DNA of 64,000 nt from Falsibacillus albus (GCF_003668575.1 NZ_RCVZ01000001.1:372001-436000); one strand, 5' to 3'; positions 50,811 through 60,437 are shown, numbered from the stretch's first letter. The notes: a model not told the origin generated them from the letters alone. Program-made: numbers and translations.

Positions 50811-51185
50811 ATGAATCGAAATCCAGTGATCCCATTTGTTTTAATCATGGTGTTGGGGATTGGCCTTATCTTTTTCCTTTCCATTAAAGGTCTTGGCGAC
50901 GCTGATGAGATGGCAAAGGGAAAAAAAGAAGGCGGTGCGAAGCAGGAGCAAGCTAGTTCAGGCGAGTTTGATCCAAAGGATTTTTATGCACAGACATGTG
51001 CTTCTTGCCACGGTCAAAACTATGAAGGTGGATATGGTCCATCTTTAAAAGGTGTAGGCGATCGTTATTCCAAGGATGAAATCAAGGATATCATCCAGCA
51101 TGGTAAAGGCGGGAAAATGCCTTCAGGTTTGGTATCCGCGGAGAATGCTGATGCGATGGCTGATTGGCTGATGAAATTGAAATAA
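50811..51185 (+). CDS. cccA: Cytochrome c-550, membrane-anchored
   Basis: Small electron carrier on the outer face of the membrane. The 124 residues have one N-terminal membrane helix (about 7-26) that stays as an anchor, a short charged linker, and a c-type heme domain with CASCH (about residue 62-66) and the axial Met in GGKMPSG. AAGGGAGG precedes ATG 50811. In B. subtilis cccA lies between trmK and sigA as here. The 51186-51383 gap after it has no gene. Confidence 0.96.
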   Translation: MNRNPVIPFVLIMVLGIGLIFFLSIKGLGDADEMAKGKKEGGAKQEQASSGEFDPKDFYAQTCASCHGQNYEGGYGPSLKGVGDRYSKDEIKDIIQHGKGGKMPSGLVSAENADAMADWLMKLK

Positions 51186-51383
51186 TCAAAAGGTAAAAGA
51201 GAATGGCTGTTTAAGTGCGGACAATCCCTCAAGGACGGGAAATCGTTTTTTGGAGGAAGTTTATCCCCTTTTATGTCGTTCTCTTTTTTTATGGCGAAAA
51301 TCACGTTACAATGATATAAAAAGGGTGCTTTCACAAAGATTGTTGTTTTTAACAGTTTTCCTGATGAAAATTCATCATAGGGT

Positions 51384-51455
51384 GTTGATTGGAGCGGAAT
51401 GTGCAAGACTCCAGAGGGTTCAGCGGGCAAGGTGAGACCTACAGCGGATATCAAC
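51384..51455 (+). repeat. GTTGATT dispersed element, compact copy 7
   Basis: 72-bp core from GTTGATTGGAGCGGAATG to GCGGATATCAAC. It keeps GTGCAAGACTCC, TTCAGCGGGCAAGGTGAGACC of the consensus but has lost the middle. Flanks ACAAAGATTGTTGTTTTTAA (51334) and ATAGCAACTACTTTACGAAA (51468) are those of the other copies. It lies between cccA and trmK. Confidence 0.8.
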
Positions 51456-51522
51456 ATTGCTCAAATAGCAACTACTTTACGAAAGAGCCTATAAAAAATA
51501 CATAAATGTGGTGAGATTAAGA

Positions 51523-52230
51523 GTGAACACAGAAAAATTATCAACACGGCTGGAAAGAGTCGCAAAACATATACCTAAAGGGGCGAGAGTCGCAGATATA
51601 GGCTCTGATCATGCGTATTTGCCGTGCTACTGTATCCTGAATGACATTGCGAGTTATTGCGTCGCTGGAGAAGTAGTCGAAGGCCCATATCGTTCAGCCT
51701 TGAATCAAGTCAAACAGGCGGGCCTGGAAAACCAAATTTCCGTTCGAAAAGGTAACGGTTTGGAAGTCATTTCTGAAAATGAAGTAAATTGCATTACGAT
51801 TGCAGGGATGGGCGGTCCATTAATCGCTTCAATTCTGGAAGAAGGAAAAAACAAGCTGGATGGAGTCGATAAGTTGATCCTTCAGCCTAATATCGGCTCA
51901 TACTCATTACGGAAGTGGCTTTTGGATAACGGATGGGAATTAGCGGAAGAAGAAATAATCGAAGAAGATGGAAAAATATACGAAATCCTTGTTTCGGTTA
52001 AAGGTACTCCTATGAAACCATATCAGCATTTAGAATCGGAACTATTAATGGGTCCATTTTTAATGAAGGAAAATAATGAGGTGTTTCGAAAAAAATGGGA
52101 AGCAGAGATGAAACAGTGGAAAATTATTTTAATGCAATTGGAACAGGCAGGGGAAAATGAAAAAGCCAAACTAAGGAAAGCCGAATTATCCGGAAGAATC
52201 GAGCTCGTACAGGGGGTGTTATCAACATGA
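51523..52230 (+). CDS. trmK: tRNA (adenine-22-N1)-methyltransferase TrmK
   Basis: Methylates A22 of tRNAs. The 235-residue Rossmann methyltransferase shows VADIGSDHAYLPCYC (SAM motif), ITIAGMGGPLIASIL and LILQPNIGSYSLRKWL, all like B. subtilis YqfN. GTG 51523 gives MNTEKLSTRLERVAKHIP, matching the known N-terminus, with GGTGAG eight bases ahead; the wider GTG 51508 is part of that site. The stop overlaps yqfO by 4 bp. Confidence 0.95.
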   Translation: MNTEKLSTRLERVAKHIPKGARVADIGSDHAYLPCYCILNDIASYCVAGEVVEGPYRSALNQVKQAGLENQISVRKGNGLEVISENEVNCITIAGMGGPLIASILEEGKNKLDGVDKLILQPNIGSYSLRKWLLDNGWELAEEEIIEEDGKIYEILVSVKGTPMKPYQHLESELLMGPFLMKENNEVFRKKWEAEMKQWKIILMQLEQAGENEKAKLRKAELSGRIELVQGVLST

Positions 52231-53345
52231 AAAAAGTCAATGGACACGAGGTCATCAGTTTATTTGAAAGCTTCTCCCCGAAGCAGTATGCCCTGGAAGG
52301 CGACCCGATCGGTTTACAAGTAGGTAGTCTGAATAAGCCGGTCACGAATGTGATGGTTGCTCTGGATGTTCTGGAGGAAGTGGTGGATGAAGCCATTTCG
52401 AATGATGTGCAGCTCATCATAGCCCATCACCCCCCGATATTCAGGCCGATGAAGAAGCTTGTCACTGATAGCCCTTCAGGACGAATATTGGAAAAATTAA
52501 TCAAACATGATATTGCTGTTTATGCAGCACACACAAACCTCGATGTGGCTGAAGGAGGGGTCAATGATTTATTGGCTCAGGCCCTTCAGTTGAAGGATAC
52601 GCAAGTACTCGTAGCGACGCATGTTCAGAAATTGAAGAAGCTTGTTGTGTATGTTCCTTCCGAAGCAGAAGGCGCAGTCCTTGAAGCGTTAGGCAGAGCT
52701 GGTGCCGGAGCGATTGGGGATTACAGCCACTGCAGTTTCAGTTCTAATGGAACAGGAAGGTTTTTACCAGGGAAAGATTCTAATCCATACATTGGTACTC
52801 AAGGGAAACTTGAGGAAGTGGAAGAATCCAAGATTGAAACCATCTTTCCGGAACATTTAGAGAAAAAAGTCATTTTTGCCATGCTAAAAGCTCACCCCTA
52901 TGAAGAAGTGGCCTATGATATTTATCAACTTGAAAATTCTGGTGCGGAATTAGGATTAGGCAGGATAGGCGAATTAGAGAATGAAATGAGCCTGCGGGAT
53001 TTTTCGTTATATGTAAAAAAAGTATTCAATTTAGAAGGTCTCAGAGTCGTTGGGGAAATGGAGTCCAAGGTTAAGAAAGTAGCTGTCTTAGGCGGCGATG
53101 GCAATAAGTATTTTTCCCAAGCAAAATTCAAAGGTGCAGATGTTTATGTTACAGGCGATTTCTATTATCATACCGCTCATGATGCCATGATGATGGGCCT
53201 TAACGTTGTAGATCCCGGCCATAATGTTGAAAAGGTCATGAAAGCAGGAGTGGCACATCGCCTTGAAACCCTTGCTGAAGGAAAAGGGTGGGACGTTCAA
53301 TTTAGGGCATCCACAATCAATACAGATCCATTTACTTATTTGTAG
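52227..53345 (+). CDS. yqfO: Nif3-like dinuclear metal center protein YqfO
   Basis: A 372-residue Nif3/DUF34 family protein often labelled GTP cyclohydrolase 1 type 2. Dinuclear metal ligands are visible in IIAHHPPIF, AAHTNLDVAEGGVND and, near the end, DPGHNVEK; the inserted PII-like central domain (about residues 127-230, KLVVYVPSEAEGAVLEALG) is the form seen in Bacillus. True function is debated. It starts in the last codon of trmK. Confidence 0.93.
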   Translation: MKKVNGHEVISLFESFSPKQYALEGDPIGLQVGSLNKPVTNVMVALDVLEEVVDEAISNDVQLIIAHHPPIFRPMKKLVTDSPSGRILEKLIKHDIAVYAAHTNLDVAEGGVNDLLAQALQLKDTQVLVATHVQKLKKLVVYVPSEAEGAVLEALGRAGAGAIGDYSHCSFSSNGTGRFLPGKDSNPYIGTQGKLEEVEESKIETIFPEHLEKKVIFAMLKAHPYEEVAYDIYQLENSGAELGLGRIGELENEMSLRDFSLYVKKVFNLEGLRVVGEMESKVKKVAVLGGDGNKYFSQAKFKGADVYVTGDFYYHTAHDAMMMGLNVVDPGHNVEKVMKAGVAHRLETLAEGKGWDVQFRASTINTDPFTYL

Positions 53346-53373
53346 CCCTTTAAATTTTCATGATGAGTCGAAA

Positions 53374-53420
53374 AAAAGAAGCTGATCCGCACAATTAAAG
53401 TGCGGATTCAGCTTCTTTTT
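53374..53420. terminator. Bidirectional terminator between yqfO and ispH
   Basis: GAAGCTGATCCGCAC pairs with GTGCGGATTCAGCTTC (one extra base), flanked by A and T runs on both sides. The ispH stop is within the end of it. Confidence 0.95.
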
Positions 53421-54378
53421 ATGCATTCGATGATAATTTAGGTTTCTTAACTTTGGGAAGTATTTTGTTAAGTGGAACTGCGTGCTCCTTGTTCCATGTC
53501 GATTCATCTTCAGGATCGTAACCTTCCAAGAATTTAATGACTTCTTTGACGATTGGCGTTGGGGTAGATGCTCCGGCCGTGATGGCAACTTTTTTGACAT
53601 CTTTTAGCCAAGCCATATCGATTTCCGATACATCTGAAATCCTGTACGCAGTCGTTCCGGCAATTTGCTCGGATACCTGAGCCAACCTATTGGAATTATT
53701 GCTTTTCGGGTCCCCTACAACTAAAAGCAAATCTGCTTCTCCTGCTTGTTCGGCAACCGCTTCTTGCCTGACTTGTGTTGCCAGGCAGATTTCTTTATGC
53801 TTTTCGGCGTGAGGATATTTCTTCTGGACCATTTCCATGATATCGCCGACATCCCACTGGCTCATTGTCGTTTGGTTGGTGACAATGATTTTATCACTAT
53901 TGATGGTTAATTTTTTTACATCTTCAACAGATTCCACAAGATGAACAATTTGTGGTGCCACTCCGACAGCACCTTCCGGCTCAGGGTGTCCTTTTTTCCC
54001 GATATAAATCACTTCATAACCGGCCGCTTCTTTCTCTCGGATTAGGTCATGCGTCTTCGTAACATCAGGACAAGTCGCATCGAGTGTAACGAGTCCTTTC
54101 TGTTTGGCGATCTCTCTCACTTCGGGAGAAACACCATGGGCCGTGAAAATGACGGTCCCACTTTCTACCTTTTCGATGATTTCTTTTCTATTCATCCCAT
54201 CCAGGGTGATAATTCCTTCTTCTTCGAAAGCATTGGTCACATGCTGATTGTGTACGATCATGCCTAAAATATATATTGGACGAGGCAGCGACTTATCCAA
54301 TGCTGCATTTCGTGCAATGACCATCGCGTCTACTACACCATAACAATATCCACGAGGAGCTATTTTCAAAACATCCAT
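53419..54378 (-). CDS. ispH: 4-hydroxy-3-methylbut-2-enyl diphosphate reductase
   Basis: Last step of the MEP isoprenoid pathway, making IPP and DMAPP with a 4Fe-4S cluster. The 319 residues contain the three cluster cysteines in GYCYGVV (near 12), LDATCPDV (near 101) and EICLATQ (near 195), the catalytic Glu/His environment VFTAHGVSP, and [18 protein letters not shown] precedes the ATG at 54378. The upstream MEP gene ispG lies 9 kb away on the same strand. Confidence 0.97.
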   Translation of the reverse strand: MDVLKIAPRGYCYGVVDAMVIARNAALDKSLPRPIYILGMIVHNQHVTNAFEEEGIITLDGMNRKEIIEKVESGTVIFTAHGVSPEVREIAKQKGLVTLDATCPDVTKTHDLIREKEAAGYEVIYIGKKGHPEPEGAVGVAPQIVHLVESVEDVKKLTINSDKIIVTNQTTMSQWDVGDIMEMVQKKYPHAEKHKEICLATQVRQEAVAEQAGEADLLLVVGDPKSNNSNRLAQVSEQIAGTTAYRISDVSEIDMAWLKDVKKVAITAGASTPTPIVKEVIKFLEGYDPEDESTWNKEHAVPLNKILPKVKKPKLSSNA

Positions 54379-54650
54379 TTATAAATCCTCCTAATGTCTT
54401 CATCACTATCATCTTCTTATTATAAAGGACAATAAAAGAGAATACAAAATGCTGAATTTTTGGTTTATTGCGTGTGTATTTGGATTAATTCTTCTTGTAT
54501 GAAAGGTCAAGAACGCCCCTTTGGGTAAACGTACGAAGGAAATTGGAGCAAATAAGCGGGGTGGGCTCAGCGCAAGCACTGGGGACGCGGCATATTGAAG
54601 AGATTGTTAACCTTTACTAATGCGACTAACTTAAGGAGAACAGACGGCAT

Positions 54651-54683
54651 AAAAAAAAGAGGCGCAAATATAGAACCTCTTTT
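54651..54683. terminator. Terminator of yqfQ
   Basis: AAAAGAGG pairs with CCTCTTTT around a 13-base loop; the minus strand continues in a long T run. 54379-54650 otherwise contains only the ispH promoter region, with no gene I can support. Confidence 0.7.
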
Positions 54684-54691
54684 CACAAAAA

Positions 54692-55420
54692 TTATATATA
54701 TAGTTTTGGTTTTGACCCTCCCGTTGTGGAAGCAGCGGGCTGATCATCCTCTGAATCCCACGAGTCATCGTTCGATCCTGTTGATTCAGAAGTAGGTGTC
54801 CTTTTTCGGCGAGCTGGTTTTTTTTTCTTTTGTTCAGTATCCTCTGCACTGCTGTCATCAGAGGTTGTCGAAGCTTCTTCAGTGGTCGCTGCTTCATCCT
54901 CGCTGGTAGCACTCTTCAATCCCCTATACAGTCTCCACATAGCCGGAATGTTGCGAAGCATTGGTCCATATTGCTGCACCATTGGCCCGAATTGACCGGC
55001 TGTTTTCAGAACTGATTGGGTATTGCCTAAAAATGATTGAATCGTGCCCGGGTTGGTAAGTCCACTTAGTAAGGATCCTCCTTGTCCGGCGCGTTCAAAG
55101 CCGGTTAATGCACTTCCAGCTCCTGCTGCACGACTGCCTGCAGCAGCTCCGCCCGATTTTTGAAACAACCTCGAAAGGATTCCTCCACTACCGGAATTAG
55201 GACCGCCCCTATTTCCAAGTAGTCCTCCAATGCCAGGATTAGAGCCTCCCCTTTTTCCAAGCAATCCCCCTCCTCCAAGAGGTGAGCGCCTCATTTGCTG
55301 CTGACCCATCATCATCGGTCCGCGCCTCCCGAAAGGCGAAGGTCCCCCTGGCCCCATGTTTGGCCCAGGCCCCATGCGCGGCATTCCCATCCGAGATGGT
55401 GAAAAGTTTCTTGGCGGCAT
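54692..55420 (-). CDS. yqfQ: YqfQ/VrrA-like low-complexity protein
   Basis: A 242-residue protein of the YqfQ family (VrrA-like). The first 45 residues are rich in Pro, Gly, Met and Arg (MPPRNFSPSRMGMPRMGPGP); residues about 46-85 repeat a G-L-L-G-x-R-G-G-x-N-x-G unit; a more ordered segment (TNPGTIQSFLGNTQSVLKTA, MLRNIPAMWRLYRGLKSA) is at about 125-170; the last 70 are acidic and Ser/Thr-rich, then Lys/Arg-rich. AAAGGAGGG precedes the ATG at 55420. Family function unknown; a spore coat or surface role has been guessed. Confidence 0.85.
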   Translation of the reverse strand: MPPRNFSPSRMGMPRMGPGPNMGPGGPSPFGRRGPMMMGQQQMRRSPLGGGGLLGKRGGSNPGIGGLLGNRGGPNSGSGGILSRLFQKSGGAAAGSRAAGAGSALTGFERAGQGGSLLSGLTNPGTIQSFLGNTQSVLKTAGQFGPMVQQYGPMLRNIPAMWRLYRGLKSATSEDEAATTEEASTTSDDSSAEDTEQKKKKPARRKRTPTSESTGSNDDSWDSEDDQPAASTTGGSKPKLYI

Positions 55421-55595
55421 ATTTTACCCTCCTTTCATAAGCCCATATTCTCTATATTAGAATATGCATAAATGTTGAAACGGTCTGGTTAAAAGCACAA
55501 ATCTTTTCACTTTTCCATGAATGTTGATTGTCATGGATTCAAAAGGAGACAAATTGAAGTGTTTTACGTTAATGAAAAAAGGAATTATCAAGAAA

Positions 55596-55804
55596 GTTGC
55601 TGGAAGCGGAAGGTTCTAGATCCCGCAGCGAAGCGAGGAGAGGTTGGGCGGATTATGTTCGGCTCGTCCTAGAGAAATGCCCGGTATTTTTCTTCGTGCG
55701 AGGTGTCGCTGACGAAGCTTTCCTTGTCCTGTGCCTACATCGAACGGTCTTACTTTGTGTGAGGTCCCCTCAAAAAGCGAACATCCTGCAGCTGAAGATC
55801 AACC
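55596..55804 (+). repeat. GTTGATT dispersed element, long copy 8
   Basis: About 209 bp. The minus strand reads GTTGATCTTCAGCTGCAGG at the end near 55804 and shares with copy 1 the internal module (ACAAGGAAAGCTTCG...). The plus end is GTTGCTGGAAGCGGAAGG. It fills the gap between the divergent yqfQ and cshB genes; an 84-codon frame across it is an artefact. Confidence 0.75.
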
Positions 55805-55972
55805 TTTCAAATGGTTTGTCAAAAGAGACAAAGTTGATAATAAGGTCGTGAGAAAGTTATCCCAATATCATTTGTCAACGAACTGTTTCATTGATTAAGT
55901 GGCACTTTTCTTAAATGTTTATTATAATTACAAGATGGACTTTTATCATGTTTCGACAAAAGGAGTGACATA

Positions 55973-57280
55973 ATGGCGAATCATCAATTCGAGAAATTTC
56001 AATTTCAGCCATTTATCAATAGAGCAATTCAAGAAATAGGGTTTAAACAACCAACTGAAATACAAGAAAAAATGATCCCAACAATAATGAGCGGGAATAG
56101 TGCAATCGGTCAATCACAGACCGGTACCGGAAAGACACATGCCTATTTGCTCCCGGCAATCAACCTAATCGATCCGGAAAAAGATGAGGTTCAAGTGGTC
56201 ATCACTGCACCGACTAGAGAATTGGCAAAGCAAATTTATCACGAAGTCCTGAAAATCACTAAATTTGCCGATTCACCTATCAGTGCTAGATGTTTTATCG
56301 GTGGAACGGATAAGCAGAGGACGATCGATAAATTAAAAACACAGCCTCAAATCGTTGTTGGAACGGCAGGAAGAATCAATGATCTCATGAAAGAACAAGC
56401 TCTGTTCATTTATACGGCGAAAATGCTTGTAGTCGATGAAGCAGATCTGATGTTGGATATGGGATTCATTCAGGATGTAGACCAAATTGCCGGTAAAATG
56501 CCTGAAGAGCTGCAAATGCTCGTATTCTCTGCGACAATTCCTGAGAAATTAAAGCCTTTTTTGAAAAAGTACCTGGAAAACCCGAGCTTTCAACATGTCC
56601 AGCCAAAGCAGCTATCTGCTGAAAAAATCGAACACATTCTTGTTCCTTTAAAAAGCAGGAAAAAAATCGATCTTCTTTACGATATGCTGGTAGCCTATAA
56701 TCCATATTTGGCCATCGTTTTTACAAATACAAAGGCAAATGCTGATGAAGTCGCGGATTCCTTGATTGAAAGAGGTCTTAAAGTTGGCCGAATCCATGGG
56801 GATCTAAGTCCTCGAGACCGGAAAAAAATGATGAAGCAAATCATGAATTTGGATTATCAATATATCGTTGCGACCGATCTTGCTGCAAGGGGCATCGATA
56901 TCGAAGGTGTCAGTCATGTCATCAATTTTGAGCTTCCGAGTGATCTGGATTTTTACGTCCATCGTTCCGGAAGGACTGCTAGAGCTGGATTATCCGGGAT
57001 TTCAGCGACCATTTATACCCCATCGGATGAAGATGCACTCAATCAGCTTGAGAAAATGGGAATTCCATTTTCAACCGTGGATCTTCAGCAGGGAGAATGG
57101 GTAGAGGTTTCAGACAGAAACCGTAGGAAAAATAGAACGAAGCAGACGGATGATTTTGAGAAAAAAGCAAGAAAAATGATTAAAAAACCTGCCAAAGTCA
57201 AGCCGGGATATAAAAAGAAAATGCAGCGGCAAATCGATACGATGAAAAAAAGAGACAGACGCTTAAATAAAAAGAAATAA
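55973..57280 (+). CDS. cshB: DEAD-box RNA helicase CshB
   Basis: ATP-dependent RNA helicase, cold-shock associated in B. subtilis. The 435 residues include the Q motif region, motif I (SQTGTGKTHAY), Ia (PTRELAKQ), motif II (VVDEADLML), motif III (SAT), and motif VI (HRSGRTARAG), then a very basic tail (KKARKMIKKPAKVKPGYKKK) for RNA binding. GGAGTGAC precedes ATG 55973. Followed by nfo, as in B. subtilis (yqfR-yqfS). Confidence 0.97.
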   Translation: MANHQFEKFQFQPFINRAIQEIGFKQPTEIQEKMIPTIMSGNSAIGQSQTGTGKTHAYLLPAINLIDPEKDEVQVVITAPTRELAKQIYHEVLKITKFADSPISARCFIGGTDKQRTIDKLKTQPQIVVGTAGRINDLMKEQALFIYTAKMLVVDEADLMLDMGFIQDVDQIAGKMPEELQMLVFSATIPEKLKPFLKKYLENPSFQHVQPKQLSAEKIEHILVPLKSRKKIDLLYDMLVAYNPYLAIVFTNTKANADEVADSLIERGLKVGRIHGDLSPRDRKKMMKQIMNLDYQYIVATDLAARGIDIEGVSHVINFELPSDLDFYVHRSGRTARAGLSGISATIYTPSDEDALNQLEKMGIPFSTVDLQQGEWVEVSDRNRRKNRTKQTDDFEKKARKMIKKPAKVKPGYKKKMQRQIDTMKKRDRRLNKKK

Positions 57281-57309
57281 TTTTCCATCTATAGGGAGAG
57301 TGTTTATTT

Positions 57310-58203
57310 ATGCTTAAAATCGGATCTCATGTCTCCATGAGCGGCAAGAAAATGTTATTGGCGGCAAGCGAGGAAGCAGCTTCATATGGTTCCAATACCT
57401 TCATGATCTATACTGGAGCACCCCAGAATACTAGAAGAAAGAAAATTGAGGATTTAAATATCGAAGCAGGCCTTGAGCACATGAGCAGAAATGGGATTGC
57501 TGATATTGTCGTCCATGCTCCATACATCATCAACATCGGAAATACAACGAACCCCGACACGTTTGAACTTGGGGTCAATTTCCTGGCATCGGAAGTAGAA
57601 AGGACACAAGCAATCGGAGCAAAGCAAATCGTCCTTCATCCAGGTGCCCATGTCGGTGCCGGTGCAGAAGAGGGAATCAAAAGAATCATTGAAGGGTTGA
57701 ATGAGGCTATCACAAAAGATCAGGATGTCCAAATCGCTCTCGAAACAATGGCGGGAAAAGGTTCTGAATGTGGTAGGTCTTTTGAGGAAATTGCCATGAT
57801 CATCGATGGCGTCAAGCATAATGAAAAGCTGTCGGTTTGCTTTGATACTTGCCATACCCATGATGCCGGATATGACATTATTCAAGACTTTGACGGCGTT
57901 TTGAACGAATTCGATAAAATCATCGGTTTGGACAGGCTCCAAGTGCTGCACATAAATGATAGCAAAAATCCAACTGGGGCAAGAAAGGACCGTCATGAGA
58001 ATATAGGATTTGGCCACATTGGTTTTGACGCCTTAAGCTATATCGTGCACCATCCACAACTGATGGATGTCCCAAAAATTCTTGAAACACCATATGTAGG
58101 GGAAGATAAGAAAAATAAGAAACCTCCTTACAAATTTGAAATTGAAATGTTGAGAAACAAAAAGTTTGAAGAAGATTTATTAGAAAAAATCAAGAATCAA
58201 TAA
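57310..58203 (+). CDS. nfo: Endonuclease IV (AP endonuclease)
   Basis: Zinc enzyme that cuts DNA 5' of abasic sites in base excision repair; in B. subtilis it also protects spores. The 297-residue TIM-barrel protein shows [25 protein letters not shown], the metal triad region [38 protein letters not shown] and LETP near the end. GGGAGAGTG lies ahead of ATG 57310, 29 bp after cshB. Confidence 0.98.
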   Translation: MLKIGSHVSMSGKKMLLAASEEAASYGSNTFMIYTGAPQNTRRKKIEDLNIEAGLEHMSRNGIADIVVHAPYIINIGNTTNPDTFELGVNFLASEVERTQAIGAKQIVLHPGAHVGAGAEEGIKRIIEGLNEAITKDQDVQIALETMAGKGSECGRSFEEIAMIIDGVKHNEKLSVCFDTCHTHDAGYDIIQDFDGVLNEFDKIIGLDRLQVLHINDSKNPTGARKDRHENIGFGHIGFDALSYIVHHPQLMDVPKILETPYVGEDKKNKKPPYKFEIEMLRNKKFEEDLLEKIKNQ

Positions 58204-58220
58204 GAATGTCATCATCATTT

Positions 58221-58298
58221 GTGCCCGGTTCCCGATCATATCGCAACCAAAGATGAAACACCATCTTTGGTTGCGATATAATGAAGGGGACCAGGCAC
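58221..58298. repeat. Long REP-like palindrome
   Basis: 78 bases forming one hairpin. Outer arms GTGCCCGGTTCCC and GGGGACCAGGCAC pair with one mismatch and one wobble; inner arms of 18 bp (58238-58255 and 58262-58279) are a perfect inverted repeat around ACACC. It has no T run, so it is not a normal terminator, though it could act as one. GTGCC-GGTCCC palindromes are dispersed in many Bacillus genomes, sometimes with IS200-like transposases; none is present here. Confidence 0.8.
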
Positions 58299-58327
58299 TT
58301 TCCATTTTGTGCTCATGTTGAATTTTT

Positions 58328-58582
58328 TTACTGCGTAAACTGAACAAATAATGTGTTTACTTCCTTTGCCACACTTGGTCCGGCAATCTTGGCAATCTCT
58401 TTGATCAATTTTGATCGCTGGGCATCATCAAAAATGTTAATATTTTTCCCCCTGATATGAGCCGCAATTTTTTCTGCTTGAGCTTCATTGATTCGGACAT
58501 TGAATTGTTTGGCATATTTCAATAATTCATCTGCCGTTACAGTGTTCATTTTGTGGTTTATTACATTTTGCAATAATTTCAT
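58328..58582 (-). CDS. yqfT: YqfT family protein (DUF2624)
   Basis: An 84-residue helical protein: MKLLQNVINHKMNTVTADEL at the start, then KYAKQFNVRINEAQAEKIAAHIRGKNINIF and a C-terminal LFVQFTQ. It matches the DUF2624 family, YqfT in B. subtilis, expressed in sporulation as I recall. Function unknown. GGAGTGATG precedes its start codon. Confidence 0.88.
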   Translation of the reverse strand: MKLLQNVINHKMNTVTADELLKYAKQFNVRINEAQAEKIAAHIRGKNINIFDDAQRSKLIKEIAKIAGPSVAKEVNTLFVQFTQ

Positions 58583-58693
58583 CGCGCATCACTCCTTAAC
58601 AAATTCTTATGTTAGAGACAAACGAATTGTGACGAAAAAATTGCAGGTACGAGCATAAAATATTTAATAAAGATGATGGAAAGAGGGGAAGCA

Positions 58694-59575
58694 ATGGTTA
58701 AAAAAGTACATAGAAAAGAAAGTGTCGGGCATTTAATCTATCGGTTCATTTTAATCGTGATCGGTGCAGGGCTGGCATCTACAGCAATTGAGTTGTTCCT
58801 GGTGCCGAATCGGATTATTGATGGCGGCATCATCGGAATATCGATGATTCTTAGTTTTTTGTTTTCAAACAAGGTTCCATTGATTAATTTTGGGACGCTG
58901 GTCGTTATATTGAATTTGCCGTTCATGTATTCCGGCTACAAGCAAATAGGCAAAACATTTATGGTTTCATCCATTTTCGCAGTCATTTCATTGGCGGTAA
59001 TCGAGCAGCTTCTTCATCATATGAAGCCTTTTATCAATGAGCCGATCTTAGCGACTGTATTTGGCGGCCTGATTTTAGGGATCGGTGTCGGGCTAGTCAT
59101 CAGGAATGGGGGCTCTTTGGATGGGACGGAGATATTGGGGATCATTTTGACGAAGAGACTGCCGTTTTCTGTGGGAGAATTCGTTATGTTCATGAACGTC
59201 TTTATTTTTGGCTGGGCTGGCTTCGTCTTTGGGATAGAGGAAGCAATGTATTCTGTCATGACATATTACATTGCATTTAAAACGATCGACACGGTCATCC
59301 AGGGGCTAGATGAAACGAAAGCTGTCATAATCGTCTCTGACCACTATGAAGAGGTTTCTGAGGCAATATTGGACCGTTTGGGACGAGGGACGACGAAGCT
59401 GAGAGGGAAGGGTGGATATACAGATAATGACAAGGATGTCATTTATGTGGTCGTCACAAGATTGGAAGTAACCAAGCTGAAATCCATCATCGCCGACATT
59501 GATAAAAATGCGTTTATTACAATAATGAATACTCAAGAAACGAAAGGTGCACGATTCAAATCTGCGATTCATTAA
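58694..59575 (+). CDS. yqfU: YitT family membrane protein (YqfU)
   Basis: A 293-residue protein with five to six N-terminal membrane helices (DUF161: [46 protein letters not shown]) and a C-terminal cytosolic DUF2179 domain ([33 protein letters not shown]). Family members have no proven transport substrate. AGAGGGGAAGC fixes ATG 58694; an upstream in-frame ATG at 58673 adds a short tail without benefit. Confidence 0.92.
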   Translation: MVKKVHRKESVGHLIYRFILIVIGAGLASTAIELFLVPNRIIDGGIIGISMILSFLFSNKVPLINFGTLVVILNLPFMYSGYKQIGKTFMVSSIFAVISLAVIEQLLHHMKPFINEPILATVFGGLILGIGVGLVIRNGGSLDGTEILGIILTKRLPFSVGEFVMFMNVFIFGWAGFVFGIEEAMYSVMTYYIAFKTIDTVIQGLDETKAVIIVSDHYEEVSEAILDRLGRGTTKLRGKGGYTDNDKDVIYVVVTRLEVTKLKSIIADIDKNAFITIMNTQETKGARFKSAIH

Positions 59576-59591
59576 TGAAAATATCAATGGA

Positions 59592-59620
59592 TTTACTTTT
59601 TGATCAAAATCCTGTATACT
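59592..59620 (+). promoter_or_regulatory. Sigma-A promoter of zurA-zurM-zur
   Basis: TTTACT, 17 bases, TATACT, directly ahead of the Zur-like box. Confidence 0.65.
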
Positions 59621-59633
59621 ACTTCATGTTTAC

Positions 59634-59654
59634 AAATCGGAATCATTCTTATTT
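59634..59654 (+). promoter_or_regulatory. Zur-like operator
   Basis: AAATCGGAATCATTCTTATTT agrees with the Bacillus Zur box AAATCGTAATNATTACGATTT at 16 of the 20 fixed positions; the left half is nearly perfect, the right degenerate. It lies just after the predicted transcription start, so zinc-bound Zur would shut off uptake genes and itself. Confidence 0.7.
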
Positions 59655-59669
59655 TAAGGTCGTGATGCA

Positions 59670-60437
59670 ATGAAAAATTCAAATTTAGTCATTGAATTAA
59701 AAGATATAAGCTTTCGCTACGAGCGTGAAAATGTGCTTGAGGATATAAATTTAGAAGTTCCTAAAGGTGCCTTTCTCGGTTTGGTAGGACCGAATGGATC
59801 AGGGAAATCGACATTGCTGAAGCTGATCCTCGGCTTATTGAAGCCTCAAAAAGGGGAGGTTTTCCTATTCGGTGAAAAGCAATCGAAATTTTCAGGGTGG
59901 GATAAGATCGGTTTTGTTTCCCAAAAAGCCAATTCATTTAATTCGGGCTTTCCGGCAACTGTTTATGAAGTAGTGGCAAGTGGACTGACAAAAAAAATCG
60001 GCTTGTTCAAATTTATTGATAAAAACGATAAAAAACAAGTGACTGAGGCTGTTAAAGCAGTGGGCATGGAGGCTTTCCTTCACCGGAATATCGGGGAGCT
60101 TTCAGGAGGACAGCAGCAGCGTGTCTTTATTGCGAGGGCAATCGTCAGCAGTCCTGAAATCTTGATCTTGGATGAGCCGACGGTAGGTGTCGATGCTAAA
60201 AATGTTCAGTCGTTCTATGACATGCTGGACAAGCTGAATCATGAGCTGGGAATCACTTTATTACTAGTCACACACGATATCGGCACAATCAGCAGCAAAG
60301 TTACCCATGTCGCGTGCTTAAATAAACATCTGCATTTCCACGGAAGGGCGGATGAATTTGAAGAGCAAAGCGGCCAAGATTTATCACAATTTTACGGGCA
60401 TGATGTCCATGTGTTGGAACATCATCATACTCATTAA
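59670..60437 (+). CDS. zurA: Zinc ABC transporter ATP-binding protein
   Basis: ATPase of the high-affinity zinc importer (ZnuC/AdcC type), 255 residues. Walker A GPNGSGKST (about 36-44), signature LSGGQQQR, Walker B ILILDEPTVGVD, His switch VTHD. The C-terminus is His-rich (HDVHVLEHHHTH), a likely zinc-binding tail. zurM and zur follow; in B. subtilis these were yqfY-proximal ycdHI-like genes plus zur elsewhere. No solute-binding lipoprotein gene (znuA) is in the cluster, so it must be elsewhere. Confidence 0.92.
   Translation: MKNSNLVIELKDISFRYERENVLEDINLEVPKGAFLGLVGPNGSGKSTLLKLILGLLKPQKGEVFLFGEKQSKFSGWDKIGFVSQKANSFNSGFPATVYEVVASGLTKKIGLFKFIDKNDKKQVTEAVKAVGMEAFLHRNIGELSGGQQQRVFIARAIVSSPEILILDEPTVGVDAKNVQSFYDMLDKLNHELGITLLLVTHDIGTISSKVTHVACLNKHLHFHGRADEFEEQSGQDLSQFYGHDVHVLEHHHTH

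Noticed and set aside
55597-55851. 84-codon frame ahead of cshB
   Set aside because: It is a reading frame across a dispersed repeat, with no ribosome binding site.
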